In this document: piece by piece, positions 6,234 to 15,393 of the stretch
Layout: each line of letters begins with the position of its first letter
Position numbering within the stretch: position 1 is the first letter of the stretch
Assembly: GCA_002338615.1 (NCBI GenBank)
Contig: DDIS01000213.1
Coordinates: 1 to 19,338 of the forward strand
Length of the DNA stretch: 19,338 nt
Reading direction: 5' to 3'
Source of the DNA: Proteobacteria bacterium UBA1844
GTDB lineage: Bacteria > Pseudomonadota > Gammaproteobacteria > Steroidobacterales > Woeseiaceae
Notes under the pieces: model-generated
Databases searched by the model: none
The model's input: the letters and a program-made list of their open reading frames with translations, nothing else
What the model was told of the DNA's origin: nothing
Program-made: the position numbers and the translations under genes

Positions 6234-7441
6234 GCAGGACTTTCGAAATCGTTGTTGTTGGCGGCGGCGTCAGCGGCCTCAGCATCGCTTTGTTGCTGGC
6301 ACACAGTCGTCACGCTGACAGATTCCATTTGCGCCTGCTCGATGCGGCAGAACGCCCGGTTTTCGATCCTGGCTCGGATATCGCGTTGCGCGTTTCTGCG
6401 ATATCGCCCGGCTCCCGATCCATACTCGAGGTGGGCGGCGCATGGTCCGGGATCCTGCAACAGCGCGTGAGTCCCTACGAACATATGCGGGTCTGGGATG
6501 AATCCGCTGAGCCCGATGGGCCCGCGACGCTCCGTTTCGATGCGGATCGGCTCGCGGTGCCGCAACTTGGATACATCGTTGAAAATTGCTTGCTGCAGCA
6601 TGGGCTGCTCTCGGTCCTGGACGAGAGCGGTGTCGACCTGCAGTTTGCAACTGCATTGCACGCAGTCGAAGAATCCGGCAATGGTCGGCTATTACAACTC
6701 GACAATGGTATGAAGTGGTCGGCGGATCTTGTCATTGCCGCTGACGGGGCTCGATCTGCAATACGCACGGCTGCAGGGATTGGCGTTGCGACCTATGACT
6801 ATTCGCAAACCGCGTTTGTAACGCACCTGGTTTCCGAATTGCCACACCAGCGCACTGCCTGGCAACGGTTTCTGCGCAGCGGCCCGCTTGCATTATTGCC
6901 GTTGGCGGACGGGCGGGTTTCGACCGTGTGGTCGACGAGCCAGGCGCAGGCGGAACAGGCTGCCAGTGTGAGCGATGCGGAACTGGGCGAATTGCTGACC
7001 GAGGCTTCCGGCGGTGTACTCGGCAGACTCGAAGTTGCGGGACCGCGCGGCCGCTTTCCACTGATTGCGCAACATGCCAGGGAGTACGTGCGGCCCGGGC
7101 TGGTACTCATCGGGGACGCAGCGCACAGTATCCACCCGCTTGCCGGGCAGGGCGCAAATCTTGGGCTGGCCGACGCGGCCACGCTCGCAACGTTAATCGA
7201 TGATGCCGTGGGGCGCGGAGAGTATCCCGGCGATCGTCCCGTCTTGCGTCGCTACGAGCGTAGCCGGCGGGGGGAAAATGAGCTTATGATGCAGTCCCTG
7301 ACTGGCCTGAATCGGCTGTTTGCGTCAGACTCCGGGGCACTTGGAGAACTGAGAAACGCGGGTATGCGGCTCTTCAATCACGCAGGGCCGTTACGCGACT
7401 ACATCGCGCGGGTTGCGCTGGGCGCGCGACGATCACAATGA
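6230..7441 (+). CDS. ubiI: Ubiquinone biosynthesis FAD hydroxylase (UbiI/VisC type)
   Basis: The 403-residue paralog of the preceding gene is expected to catalyse another ring hydroxylation of ubiquinone synthesis, C5 in the E. coli scheme. Motifs are VVVGGGVSGLS (residues 8-18), IAADGARSAIR (169-179), FLRSGPLALLPL (214-225) and IGDAAHSIHPLAGQGANLG (294-312), the last typical of UbiI rather than UbiH. It starts with GTG at 6230-6232, overlapping the ubiH stop (GTGA), so its translation is probably coupled. A UbiF or UbiL role is possible. The order pepP-ubiH-this gene is what supports the UbiI label. Confidence 0.85.
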   Translation: MSRTFEIVVVGGGVSGLSIALLLAHSRHADRFHLRLLDAAERPVFDPGSDIALRVSAISPGSRSILEVGGAWSGILQQRVSPYEHMRVWDESAEPDGPATLRFDADRLAVPQLGYIVENCLLQHGLLSVLDESGVDLQFATALHAVEESGNGRLLQLDNGMKWSADLVIAADGARSAIRTAAGIGVATYDYSQTAFVTHLVSELPHQRTAWQRFLRSGPLALLPLADGRVSTVWSTSQAQAEQAASVSDAELGELLTEASGGVLGRLEVAGPRGRFPLIAQHAREYVRPGLVLIGDAAHSIHPLAGQGANLGLADAATLATLIDDAVGRGEYPGDRPVLRRYERSRRGENELMMQSLTGLNRLFASDSGALGELRNAGMRLFNHAGPLRDYIARVALGARRSQ

Positions 7442-7463
7442 CAATTGACCCGATCGGGATGAT

Positions 7464-8984
7464 ATGAAAGACAGATACGTATACGTACTGGCGTTCCTGC
7501 TGGCGGCAGCAGGCTTGTCACTGTTTCTTTACAAATGGCAGGTACTGGGTTTTCCGGCGACGGACGACCAGGAGACGCCTGTCTGGACAGTCGAGGCAGC
7601 TCTGCATTTCAAACCCGGTCCGGGTTCGATCAAGGTCAATTTGCTGATACCGACATTGACGCCGGGCTTTCGCGTGCTGAACGAAAATCCCGTATCGCGC
7701 GATTACGGCTTCAGTCTCAATTACGGCACGAGCGGCCGCGAGGCGCAGTGGGCAATACGCCGCGCGGACGGGCTGCAGACCCTTTATTACCGAACCTCCG
7801 TTTACGAAGACCGGAATGCGGATCAATCGGACACGACACCGCCATTCCCGCCGCCACCCGTCATCAACGAACCGTTCAAGACGGCAGTCGAGGTGCTGGT
7901 CGCGGACGTGCGCGAGCAGTCGGCAGACACTGCATCATTTACGACCGAGCTGTTGCACCGGATGAACGACCCATCTCCCGACCCGAACGTCGAGTTGCTG
8001 CTGTCCGACGTCAGCAACCGTACGGCATTTGTGGAATCGGCGACCATGATGCTGGCGGCCGCACGCATCCCTGCGCGGATGGTGCACGGTTTTCCTCTCA
8101 CGGGGCGACAGCGTAACGCGGTACCGGTGACGTGGCTCGAAGTGCACGACGGCGACCAGTGGCGATATTTCAATCCGGGTACAGGCGCCGAAGAGCTGCC
8201 CGCGCATTTTTTCGTTTGGTGGCGCGGCAACGAACGACTGGTCACCGTTGACGGGGGTAGCAATGTAGAAGTCGATTTCTCCGTGCAGCAAAATCACATA
8301 GACGCGATTGCGATTGCGAAGACACATGCGTCGCAAGAGGATATGCGCATCTTCGATTTTTCCCTGTTTAACCTGCCTATTCAGACCCAGGCGGTTTACA
8401 GCGTATTGCTGATGATCCCGGTTGGCGCGCTGATCATGGTGATCATGCGCAACTTTGTGGGAATCGATGCGTTTGGTACGTTCATGCCGGTGCTGATTGC
8501 GCTCGCGTTCCGTGAAACGAAACTGCTCTGGGGTATGGCCCTGTTTACCCTGCTCGTTGCACTTGGCCTCAGCATCCGTTTTCTGCTGGAGAAATTTCGC
8601 CTGCTGCTGGTGCCGCGTCTCAGCGCGGTGCTCATCGTCGTTGTGCTGCTGATGCTGCTTATTAGTCTGATGTCACACAAGTTGGGACTTGATACAGGTC
8701 TGTCAGTCGCACTGTTTCCAATGGTCATTGTGGCGATGACGATCGAGCGTATGTCGATCATGTGGGAAGAGCGTGGCCCGGCCGATGCGATACGTGCAGG
8801 GTTCGGCAGCCTGATACTGGCGACGCTGGCTTACCTCGGAATGGGCCTCAACTGGCTTGAACACCTGATTATCACCTTTCCGGAATTATTGCTGGTCGTG
8901 CTGGCCCTCGTGGTACTTGCCGGGCGTTACACGGGTTACCGGTTGCTGGAATTGACCCGTTTCAAAGCACTCGCAAGCCAATAA
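7464..8984 (+). CDS. Inactive transglutaminase fused to seven transmembrane helices (UUP1-type)
   Basis: The 506-residue membrane protein has one N-terminal helix (about 7-24), an exported domain to about 305 with a transglutaminase-like core, then hydrophobic helices near 310-328, 335-349, 354-376, 384-403, 411-426, 444-463 and 468-487. The core keeps the fold markers AAARIPARMVHGF (198-210) and the strand VTWLEV, but by alignment with active transglutaminases Cys is replaced by Arg186, His by Val222 and Asp by Asn237. The protein has no cysteine at all. The family is known only as a predicted partner of RimK-like ATP-grasp ligases, and exactly such a gene follows with a 1-nt overlap. A likely role is binding a peptide or peptidoglycan-like ligand outside and linking it to the ligase inside, which is inference. 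Start: ATG 22 nt after ubiI, preceded by GGGATGAT. Confidence 0.9.
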   Translation: MKDRYVYVLAFLLAAAGLSLFLYKWQVLGFPATDDQETPVWTVEAALHFKPGPGSIKVNLLIPTLTPGFRVLNENPVSRDYGFSLNYGTSGREAQWAIRRADGLQTLYYRTSVYEDRNADQSDTTPPFPPPPVINEPFKTAVEVLVADVREQSADTASFTTELLHRMNDPSPDPNVELLLSDVSNRTAFVESATMMLAAARIPARMVHGFPLTGRQRNAVPVTWLEVHDGDQWRYFNPGTGAEELPAHFFVWWRGNERLVTVDGGSNVEVDFSVQQNHIDAIAIAKTHASQEDMRIFDFSLFNLPIQTQAVYSVLLMIPVGALIMVIMRNFVGIDAFGTFMPVLIALAFRETKLLWGMALFTLLVALGLSIRFLLEKFRLLLVPRLSAVLIVVVLLMLLISLMSHKLGLDTGLSVALFPMVIVAMTIERMSIMWEERGPADAIRAGFGSLILATLAYLGMGLNWLEHLIITFPELLLVVLALVVLAGRYTGYRLLELTRFKALASQ

Positions 8985-9934
8985 TGTTTGCAACTGCCAG
9001 AAAACTTCGCGCGGTGGGTTTGCTCGGTCTCAATGAGCGCAACAGCGAATACATCATGCGCCTGAACCCGCGACACCTGTATCCACGGGTCGATGACAAG
9101 GTGCTGACGAAAAAACTGGCCCTCGAAGCGAATATGGCGGTGCCGGATATGTACGGCGTCATCCGGCACCAGAGTGACGTGCGCAGGTTTGCCAGTATCG
9201 TTGCTGACCATGACAGTTTTGTTGTGAAGCCGGCGCAAGGCAGCGGCGGCGATGGAATCGTGGTTGTCACGGGCAGAAGCAAACGCAAGCGCGACAGTTT
9301 TCGACTCGCGAGCGGCCGGCTGGTCACCCAGGAAGATATCGAACATCATATTTCGAATACGGTCGGCGGGCAGTACAGTCTGAGCGGCAACCCTGATGCG
9401 GCATTAATTGAGTATTGCGTCAATTTTGATCCGATCTTTGAAGAAGTCAGCTTTCAGGGCGTACCCGACGTGCGCATCATCGTGTATCGCGGCTACCCTG
9501 CCATGGCGATGGTACGCTTGCCGACCCGCGCATCGGATGGCAAGGCCAACCTGCACCAGGGAGCGGTCGGAGCCGGCGTGAACATGGGCAGTGGCGCTAC
9601 CCTGTCGGGTGTGCACCACCACAACGTCGTTGACGACCATCCGGATACCGGCGCCCTGATTGCCGGCATCATAATTCCACAATGGGAATTCATACTGCAG
9701 TCGGCCTCACGCTGTTACGAATTAACCGGGCTCGGCTATCTTGGTGTTGACATCGTCATTGATCGTGACAAAGGTCCCCTGATCCTGGAACTCAATGCGC
9801 GGCCAGGCCTGAATATTCAGATTGCCAACAGAATAGGGATACTGACCCGCGTGCACCGGATAGACGAAATTTACGATCCGAACGCTACGCCCGACGAACG
9901 GGCCGCGTTCGCACTGCGCGCGTTCGCAGTGTAA
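8984..9934 (+). CDS. RimK-like ATP-grasp ligase (alpha-L-glutamate ligase-related)
   Basis: This 316-residue cytoplasmic protein has an ATP-grasp fold, so it should join a carboxylate to an amine through an acyl phosphate. Visible elements are NPRHLYPRVDDKVLTKKLA (28-46), Lys82 with the Gly-rich loop KPAQGSGGDGIVVV (82-95), PDVRIIVYRG (161-170), LGVDIVIDRDKGPLILELN with Asp256, Glu269 and Asn271 as likely Mg/ATP ligands, and ARPGLNIQIAN. It belongs to the family annotated as alpha-L-glutamate ligase-related, usually next to the inactive transglutaminase-7TM gene. Its real substrate is unknown. TAATG overlaps the upstream stop by 1 nt, so the two are translationally coupled. It is the last gene of the plus-strand operon that begins at 3112. 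A hairpin at 9941-9955 follows without a T-run. Confidence 0.9.
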   Translation: MFATARKLRAVGLLGLNERNSEYIMRLNPRHLYPRVDDKVLTKKLALEANMAVPDMYGVIRHQSDVRRFASIVADHDSFVVKPAQGSGGDGIVVVTGRSKRKRDSFRLASGRLVTQEDIEHHISNTVGGQYSLSGNPDAALIEYCVNFDPIFEEVSFQGVPDVRIIVYRGYPAMAMVRLPTRASDGKANLHQGAVGAGVNMGSGATLSGVHHHNVVDDHPDTGALIAGIIIPQWEFILQSASRCYELTGLGYLGVDIVIDRDKGPLILELNARPGLNIQIANRIGILTRVHRIDEIYDPNATPDERAAFALRAFAV

Positions 9935-10141
9935 ATCAATCGCGGCGCGATGCCGCTTCCGCAGTCAACGAAATGCCACGAGCCAGCGATCCATGCCCTG
10001 TTCGAGAAAATCGAGTGACAGTCAATACACCGTGCCGGGCAACTGATCGTGACATGCACAGCCGTCGAAATGCGCGCGTGGTACTTTCGGGCTGGCGTGG
10101 CCGGGACGCCTTCGCTATGATTGCGCCACTAATCCAAAGAA
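9935..10141. other. Spacer between the ligase gene and the glycine riboswitch
   Basis: About 200 nt without a coding signal. It holds a GCGGC/GCCGC hairpin (9941-9955) without a T-run just after the ligase stop and a candidate promoter near its right end for the riboswitch transcript. Confidence 0.5.
10093..10121 (+). promoter_or_regulatory. Candidate promoter of the riboswitch-gcv transcript
   Basis: TATGAT (10116-10121) is a good -10 box. The -35 region 17 bp upstream (TGGCGT) is weak, so an activator or a different spacing is possible. The predicted start, near 10128, lies just ahead of the first aptamer. Confidence 0.35.
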
Positions 10142-10327
10142 TGCACAGAAGAGACCCCGACCAGAACGGGGCGCCGAAGGCGCAACTCGCCCGGAAACGC
10201 TCAGGCAAATGGACTGTGTACGCTGGTTAGCTCTGGAGAGAGGTCGATGTTTGGCCCACCGAAGGGGTATGTTGCCAATGCTTGTTAAGAGCCAGGCCAT
10301 TGATCTCTCAGGTAAAAAAGGACAGAG
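10142..10327 (+). promoter_or_regulatory. Tandem glycine riboswitch controlling the gcv operon
   Basis: Two glycine aptamers lie in series. Aptamer 1 (10142-10220) is closed by CACAG/CTGTG (10144-10148, 10214-10218) and has the conserved CGCCGAAGGCGCAA and CTCAGGCAAATGGAC elements. Aptamer 2 (10231-10327) is closed by CTCTG/CAGAG and has GGAGAG, ACCGAAGGGGT and CTCTCAGGTAAAAAAGGAC. The linker is 10 nt. Riboswitches of this class commonly turn on gcv genes when glycine is plentiful, and the gene behind it is gcvT. No T-run lies between aptamer 2 and the gcvT start, so control of translation is more likely than termination. The CTCTCCGGAG stretch at 10364-10373 contains the gcvT ribosome binding site and could pair with GAGAG/CTCTC parts of aptamer 2. 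Confidence 0.93.
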
Positions 10328-10378
10328 GGGCGGCAGAGCACGGCCACGGCCGCCTGCTGGATTCTCTCCGGAGCGCTT

Positions 10379-11470
10379 GTGACACAAAAGACAGTACTTT
10401 TCGATAAGCATCAGGTTGCCGGCGCCCGCATGGTCGACTTCGGGGGCTGGGACATGCCCGTGAACTACGGCTCGCAAAAAGACGAACACCACGCGGTTCG
10501 TAACAACGCGGGTATGTTTGACGTGTCGCACATGACGATTGTCGATCTGAGCGGTGAGCGTACCCAGGAATTCTTGCGTTACCTGCTCGCCAACGATGTT
10601 GCGCGGCTGGAGATTCCCGGCAAAGCATTGTACAGCTGCATGTTGAACGAATCCGGCGGCGTGATCGATGATCTCATCGTTTATTTTTTCGCTTCTTCCA
10701 ACTTCCGGCTGGTCGTCAACGCAGCAACCCGCGACAAGGATCTCGCCTGGATCCGGCAACACGCGGAAGGCTACGACGTGCGCGTCAACGAGCGCATCGA
10801 TCTCGCCATGATCGCCGTGCAGGGGCCCAATGCGCGGGAACTCGCCGCACCTTTGATTGACGAGCTCTGGCGCGCTGACGCGCTGGCGCTCAAGCCTTTT
10901 ACAGCGATGTACGCGGGCGAGTTTTTCGTTGCGCGAACCGGATACACGGGTGAGGATGGTTGGGAAATAGTAATGCCGAACGCATCCGCCGCCGCGGCCT
11001 GGGAGCAACTTCTTGCGGCGGGTGTAGCACCTTGCGGCCTGGGCGCGCGCGACACACTGCGTCTCGAAGCGGCGATGAACCTGTACGGCAACGACATGGA
11101 CGAAAGCGTCTCGCCGCTCGAATCCGGTCTTGGCTGGACGGTAGCCTGGGACCCTGCCGACCGAGCCTTTATTGGCCGTGCGGCGCTCGAGGCCGAGGCG
11201 GCGGCAGGCGGCCTGCGTCGCGTTGTAGGACTCCTGCTGGAGGGCACAGGGGTGTTACGCGGCGGGCAAAAAGTTATCGTTGACGGTGTGGGCGAAGGTG
11301 AAATCACCTCGGGTGGCTACTCACCCACGATCGAGAGATCCATTGCACTGGCACGCGTCCCGGCCGGCGCTTACGAGCGGGCCAAGGTAGACATCCGGGG
11401 CAAGCTCAAGGATGTACGAATCGTCGCAACGCCATTTGTTCGCAATGGCAAAATTCGCATTGAAATTTAG
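10379..11470 (+). CDS. gcvT: Glycine cleavage system T protein (aminomethyltransferase)
   Basis: The T protein moves the methylene unit from aminomethyl-lipoyl H protein to tetrahydrofolate, releasing ammonia and forming 5,10-methylenetetrahydrofolate. The 363-residue product matches the usual length. Motifs are [11 protein letters not shown] (21-31), MFDVSHM (46-52), [12 protein letters not shown] (93-104, containing the folate-site Asp), [10 protein letters not shown] (116-125), [13 protein letters not shown] (185-197) and [18 protein letters not shown] (223-240). The GTG start at 10379 is set by GGAG at 10370-10373, 5 nt upstream. It is the first gene after the glycine riboswitch and heads an operon of gcvT, gcvH, gcvPA, tpx-like and gcvPB. 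No lipoamide dehydrogenase gene (L protein) is in the window. Confidence 0.97.
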   Translation: MTQKTVLFDKHQVAGARMVDFGGWDMPVNYGSQKDEHHAVRNNAGMFDVSHMTIVDLSGERTQEFLRYLLANDVARLEIPGKALYSCMLNESGGVIDDLIVYFFASSNFRLVVNAATRDKDLAWIRQHAEGYDVRVNERIDLAMIAVQGPNARELAAPLIDELWRADALALKPFTAMYAGEFFVARTGYTGEDGWEIVMPNASAAAAWEQLLAAGVAPCGLGARDTLRLEAAMNLYGNDMDESVSPLESGLGWTVAWDPADRAFIGRAALEAEAAAGGLRRVVGLLLEGTGVLRGGQKVIVDGVGEGEITSGGYSPTIERSIALARVPAGAYERAKVDIRGKLKDVRIVATPFVRNGKIRIEI

Positions 11471-11510
11471 TGGACTGCAACATTTACTTCAGAAAGCGGG
11501 GAACAAGATC

Positions 11511-11906
11511 ATGAGTGAAATGCCTGGGGATCTGGAATACACCAAAGAACACGAATGGTTGCGTCGGGAAGACGACGGCAGCGTCACTGTCGGTATCACC
11601 GACCACGCGCAGGCCCAACTAGGTGATCTCGTGTACGTCGAGTTGCCGGAGATTGATCAGGAGCTTGAGGCCGAAGGGGAAATGGCAGTGGTTGAATCCG
11701 TTAAAGCGGCGTCGGACGTCTATGCGCCCGTGTCGGGTGTTGTTGTAGCCGTCAATCACGACCTCACGGACGACCCCGAGAGCATCAACACCGACCCTTA
11801 CGGGGATGGCTGGATCGTGCGGATTCAGCCGTCCGACGACCTTGATTCCGCAGACCTCATGTCGCCGGATGAATACCAGGCGATGCTGGACGAGCTCGAC
11901 GCCTGA
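11511..11906 (+). CDS. gcvH: Glycine cleavage system H protein
   Basis: The H protein carries the aminomethyl group on a lipoyl arm between the P, T and L proteins. The 131-residue product has the family hallmarks: YTKEHEWL (10-17), GITDHAQAQLGDLVYVELP (28-46), the lipoylation motif VVESVKAASDVYAPVSG with Lys65 as modification site, INTDPYGDGWIVRI, and a short acidic tail. The frame is open further upstream into gcvT, but the ATG at 11511 gives the normal length and lies 40 nt after the gcvT stop, with a GGGGAAC stretch before it. Confidence 0.97.
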   Translation: MSEMPGDLEYTKEHEWLRREDDGSVTVGITDHAQAQLGDLVYVELPEIDQELEAEGEMAVVESVKAASDVYAPVSGVVVAVNHDLTDDPESINTDPYGDGWIVRIQPSDDLDSADLMSPDEYQAMLDELDA

Positions 11907-11956
11907 CCCTCCCGTAACCCTCGCAAACACGAGCACCGTCTCGACAGAGAGTGATC

Positions 11957-13330
11957 ATGCCGTTTATTCCTCACACCAAGAAAGACACTGACGAAATGCT
12001 TGCGGCGATTGGTGCTGCGGACATCGAGGCATTGTTTGATGAAATTCCTGCGAAGCTGCGTATCGGCTCGCTCGACGGCGTGCCCGAGGCCTTGTCCGAA
12101 ATGCAAATTTCGCGACTCATGCACAAGCGGGCGGCTGAAGATGGCACGCCACAGTGTTACATCGGTGCCGGCGCCTATGAACACCACATCCCGGCGGCCG
12201 TCTGGGACATCGCGACGCGCGGGGAGTTTTACAGCGCTTACACGCCGTACCAGGCCGAGGCGAGCCAGGGTACGTTGCAGTGTATCTATGAATATCAAAG
12301 CATGATCACGGCGCTGACAGTGCTGGACGTTAGTAACGCTTCGCTTTACGACGGCGCATCCGGCCTTGCCGAGGCAGCGCTGATGGCTGTGCGCAGCAAT
12401 CGCAAGGCCAGGTCCGGGCGTATACTGCTGGCGCCCGGAGTCAGTCCCGTGTATCAAAAAGTTGCGACAGCCATCGCGAGCAACCAGGGTATCACCTTCG
12501 CATCGCTGCCAGCCGATCCGGTGACCGGTACGACGGACTTTGAGCGGCTTGATGCGGGCGACGATCCGGTCGCTGTTGTCATCCAGCAACCCGGCTTTCT
12601 CGGCACCCTCGAAGATGTCGACAGAATTACAGACTGGGCGCATGAACAGGGAGCGCTGGTCATTGCCGTCGTCAATCCCGTGTCGCTCGCGTTGCTCAAA
12701 GCACCGGGGCACTGGGGTCGCAATGGCGTCGACATTGCGTGCGGCGAGGGGCAACCGCTCGGTGTGCCATTGTCGTCGGGTGGCCCTTATTTTGGCTTTA
12801 TGACCTGCCGGCAACAACACGTGCGACAAATCCCGGGACGCATTGTCGGGCGTACCACTGATCTTGACGGCGAAAGCGGGTTTGTACTGACCCTGCAGGC
12901 ACGCGAACAACATATACGACGCTCCAAAGCGACCTCAAACATCTGTACCAACCAGGGGCTGATGGTGACCGCGGCGACTATTTACATGTCTCTGCTCGGC
13001 TTCGACGGCCTTGCACGGGTTGCCGCCGAGGCACACCGCAATACGACACGCCTGGTCAGCGGCCTGCTGGGCATCAAAGGAATTTCCCGATGTTTCGAGG
13101 GGCCGTTTTTTCACGAAGTCGCATTGCAACTGGAGCAACCCGTAGCACCGGTATTGGAGCGCCTGGCCGATTTGGATATCCTCGGTGGTCTCGACCTCAA
13201 GACGTCGCACCCGGATCTCGGCCACGCTTTGCTGGTTTGTGCAACCGAAACCAAGACGGACGAAGACATTGACGCCTACGTATCTGCAATGCGAAATGTG
13301 CTGACAACCAGCGCGCGGAAAAGCGCGTGA
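11957..13330 (+). CDS. gcvPA: Glycine dehydrogenase (decarboxylating) subunit 1
   Basis: This is the N-terminal-half subunit of a two-part P protein, which decarboxylates glycine with PLP and loads the aminomethyl group onto H protein. The 457-residue product starts [10 protein letters not shown] and shows [41 protein letters not shown] and [17 protein letters not shown], all typical of this subunit. The catalytic PLP lysine is not expected here because it lies in the partner GcvPB. A GTG six nt upstream (11951) is also in frame. ATG at 11957 gives the usual N-terminus. The operon is interrupted by a tpx-like gene before gcvPB, and the stop overlaps that gene's GTG start (GTGA). Confidence 0.95.
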   Translation: MPFIPHTKKDTDEMLAAIGAADIEALFDEIPAKLRIGSLDGVPEALSEMQISRLMHKRAAEDGTPQCYIGAGAYEHHIPAAVWDIATRGEFYSAYTPYQAEASQGTLQCIYEYQSMITALTVLDVSNASLYDGASGLAEAALMAVRSNRKARSGRILLAPGVSPVYQKVATAIASNQGITFASLPADPVTGTTDFERLDAGDDPVAVVIQQPGFLGTLEDVDRITDWAHEQGALVIAVVNPVSLALLKAPGHWGRNGVDIACGEGQPLGVPLSSGGPYFGFMTCRQQHVRQIPGRIVGRTTDLDGESGFVLTLQAREQHIRRSKATSNICTNQGLMVTAATIYMSLLGFDGLARVAAEAHRNTTRLVSGLLGIKGISRCFEGPFFHEVALQLEQPVAPVLERLADLDILGGLDLKTSHPDLGHALLVCATETKTDEDIDAYVSAMRNVLTTSARKSA

Positions 13331-13860
13331 GCGGCACGACCCTGGCCAGAATCATCTTTGAGAAAGGCGATTACAAAATAGCAGGAGACTTGCCGCCTGT
13401 AGGTAGTCGCGCGCCGGATATCATGCTGGTCAATACACGCTTGCAAAACGTGTCGCTGGCGAACTGGATGGGCATGCGCAAGATCATGAACATTTTTGTC
13501 AGCATCGATACGACGGTATGCGCAAAGTCAGTGATCGAATTCAACCGCCTGGGCGAAGGCCGGGACGACATCGCGCTATTGATGGTCTCCTACGACCTGC
13601 CGTTCGCGCACAATCGTTTCGCGGAGCAGCAGAGCCTCAACAACACGATTGGCCTGTCAGCGATCAGGCACGCAGGCTTTGGCCAGAATTACGGTGTCCA
13701 GATTGTAGAAGGTCCGCTGGCCGGCATGTTCAGCCGCGCCGTCGTTGTCATGGATGAAAATAATACAGTCGTGCACACCGAGCAGATCAAGGATATATCA
13801 ACGGAACCCGACTACGCCGCCGCGTTTCGTGCACTGGGCATTGATATCGATGCCGATTAG
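13327..13860 (+). CDS. Thiol peroxidase-like protein with a single cysteine
   Basis: The 177-residue protein follows E. coli Tpx over its whole length: an N-terminal [17 protein letters not shown] segment, the peroxidatic loop [17 protein letters not shown] with Cys65, [47 protein letters not shown] and [13 protein letters not shown]. Tpx reduces peroxides, chiefly lipid and alkyl hydroperoxides, with electrons from thioredoxin. Two deviations stand out. The resolving cysteine of typical Tpx (E. coli Cys95) is Ala99 and there is no other cysteine. The proline before the catalytic SxDTxVC motif is Val58. It may work as a one-Cys enzyme with an outside reductant, or have changed function. It starts at GTG overlapping the gcvPA stop. 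Its place inside a gcv operon suggests a link to glycine cleavage, which is inference. Confidence 0.85.
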   Translation: MSGTTLARIIFEKGDYKIAGDLPPVGSRAPDIMLVNTRLQNVSLANWMGMRKIMNIFVSIDTTVCAKSVIEFNRLGEGRDDIALLMVSYDLPFAHNRFAEQQSLNNTIGLSAIRHAGFGQNYGVQIVEGPLAGMFSRAVVVMDENNTVVHTEQIKDISTEPDYAAAFRALGIDIDAD

Positions 13861-13914
13861 CAATCCCTGTTTACAAGACAGGCTACCGAACCAGACACTT
13901 TTGTTGATGATCAA

Positions 13915-15393
13915 ATGATAAACAAGATAGCCGAAAAACTGATATTCGAGAAATCTCGCAGCGGACGTCGCGCATTTGCCCAGGCGCCAATGGCAAGTGC
14001 CGAGGTTGGCATACCTGCTATGTATTTGCGCAAGGACAGGCCGAACTTACCCGAAGCATCCGAACTGCAAACGGTGCGACATTTTACGCGCCTGTCGCAA
14101 AAGAATTTCTCTATCGATACCCAGTTCTATCCGTTGGGTTCCTGCACCATGAAATACAATCCGCGTGCGTGTAACGCCCTGGCGTTGCTGCCGGGATTCG
14201 CGGGCCGGCATCCGCTGGGCCCGGAAAGTCACGGGCAGGGCTTCTTGCGCTGCATGTACGAATTACAGGAGATGCTAAAGGGTGTTACGGGCATGAAAGG
14301 CGTGTCCCTGACGCCAATGGCTGGTGCCCAGGGGGAACTGGCCGGTGTTGCAATGATACGCGCCTACCACGAGGCGCGCGGCGATCATCAACGCAAGGAA
14401 ATCCTCGTACCTGATGCCGCCCATGGCACGAACCCCGCAACGGCGACGATGTGCGGTTGCGTGGTACGTGAAATACCGACGGACAAGGACGGTGATGTCG
14501 ACATCGATGCTCTGAAAGCGGCGCTGGGGCCGAAAACCGCCGGTATCATGCTGACGAACCCGTCGACGCTCGGTGTGTTCGAGCGGCGCATCGCCGAGGT
14601 CGCGACACTCGTACACGAAGCCGGTGGACTGCTTTACTACGACGGCGCGAACCTGAACGCAATCTTGGGCAAGGTACGACCGGGGGACATGGGTTTCGAT
14701 GTGATTCATATGAACCTGCACAAGACTTTTTCCACCCCGCATGGCGGTGGCGGGCCCGGGTCCGGTGCCGTGGGCGTTGGCAATCGCCTGCTGCCGTTCC
14801 TGCCGATTCCACTTGTTGGAGCCGCGGAAAAAGACGGCAAAACGGTGTTTCGCTGGCTGGCCGAAAATGAGCTGCCGCAGAGTATCGGGCGGTTGTCAGG
14901 ATTCATGGGCAATGCAGGGGTGTTACTGCGAGCGTACGTGTACATGCGCATGGTGGGTCGCGACGGCATGGAGCGCATCGCGGAATATGCAACGCTGAAT
15001 GCAAATTACCTCATGGTGCGGCTTGCCGATGCCGGGTTTGAACTCGCATTTCCGGGCCGTCGTGCAAGTCACGAGTTCATCATTACAATGAGGAAGGAAG
15101 CGCGCACCTATGACCTGACGGCCATGGATGTCGCCAAGGCACTGCTGGACTGGAACTACCACGCGCCGACCACCTATTTTCCCTTACTCGTACCCGAATG
15201 CCTGTTGATTGAGCCGACCGAAACAGAGAGCAAGGAAACGCTGGACGGCTTCGTAGATGCCATGATCGCCATCCTTACGGATGCCCGTGAAAACGGGGTC
15301 TCGTTCAAAGAGGCACCGTACAACATGCCTGTCCGGCGGCTGGACGATGTCAAGGCGGCCAGGCAGCTCGATATCCGATTTGAGCCGGGCTAG
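13915..15393 (+). CDS. gcvPB: Glycine dehydrogenase (decarboxylating) subunit 2
   Basis: This C-terminal-half subunit of the two-part P protein holds the PLP cofactor. The 492-residue product shows [20 protein letters not shown] (64-83), [11 protein letters not shown] (131-141), [12 protein letters not shown] (166-177), [12 protein letters not shown] (212-223), [12 protein letters not shown] (241-252) and the PLP-lysine motif [18 protein letters not shown] with Lys270. It should form the alpha2beta2 P protein with GcvPA. The ATG at 13915 is 54 nt after the tpx-like gene. Its ribosome binding site is weak. The stop at 15391-15393 ends the gcv unit. No clear intrinsic terminator follows. Confidence 0.96.
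   Translation: MINKIAEKLIFEKSRSGRRAFAQAPMASAEVGIPAMYLRKDRPNLPEASELQTVRHFTRLSQKNFSIDTQFYPLGSCTMKYNPRACNALALLPGFAGRHPLGPESHGQGFLRCMYELQEMLKGVTGMKGVSLTPMAGAQGELAGVAMIRAYHEARGDHQRKEILVPDAAHGTNPATATMCGCVVREIPTDKDGDVDIDALKAALGPKTAGIMLTNPSTLGVFERRIAEVATLVHEAGGLLYYDGANLNAILGKVRPGDMGFDVIHMNLHKTFSTPHGGGGPGSGAVGVGNRLLPFLPIPLVGAAEKDGKTVFRWLAENELPQSIGRLSGFMGNAGVLLRAYVYMRMVGRDGMERIAEYATLNANYLMVRLADAGFELAFPGRRASHEFIITMRKEARTYDLTAMDVAKALLDWNYHAPTTYFPLLVPECLLIEPTETESKETLDGFVDAMIAILTDARENGVSFKEAPYNMPVRRLDDVKAARQLDIRFEPG

Noticed and set aside
7464..8984. An active membrane transglutaminase or protease
   Set aside because: All three catalytic positions are replaced and the protein has no cysteine.
11957..15393. 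A single glycine dehydrogenase gene broken by a frameshift or insertion
   Set aside because: The two halves are the normal GcvPA and GcvPB subunits with full N- and C-termini. The tpx-like gene between them is intact and its start is coupled to the gcvPA stop.
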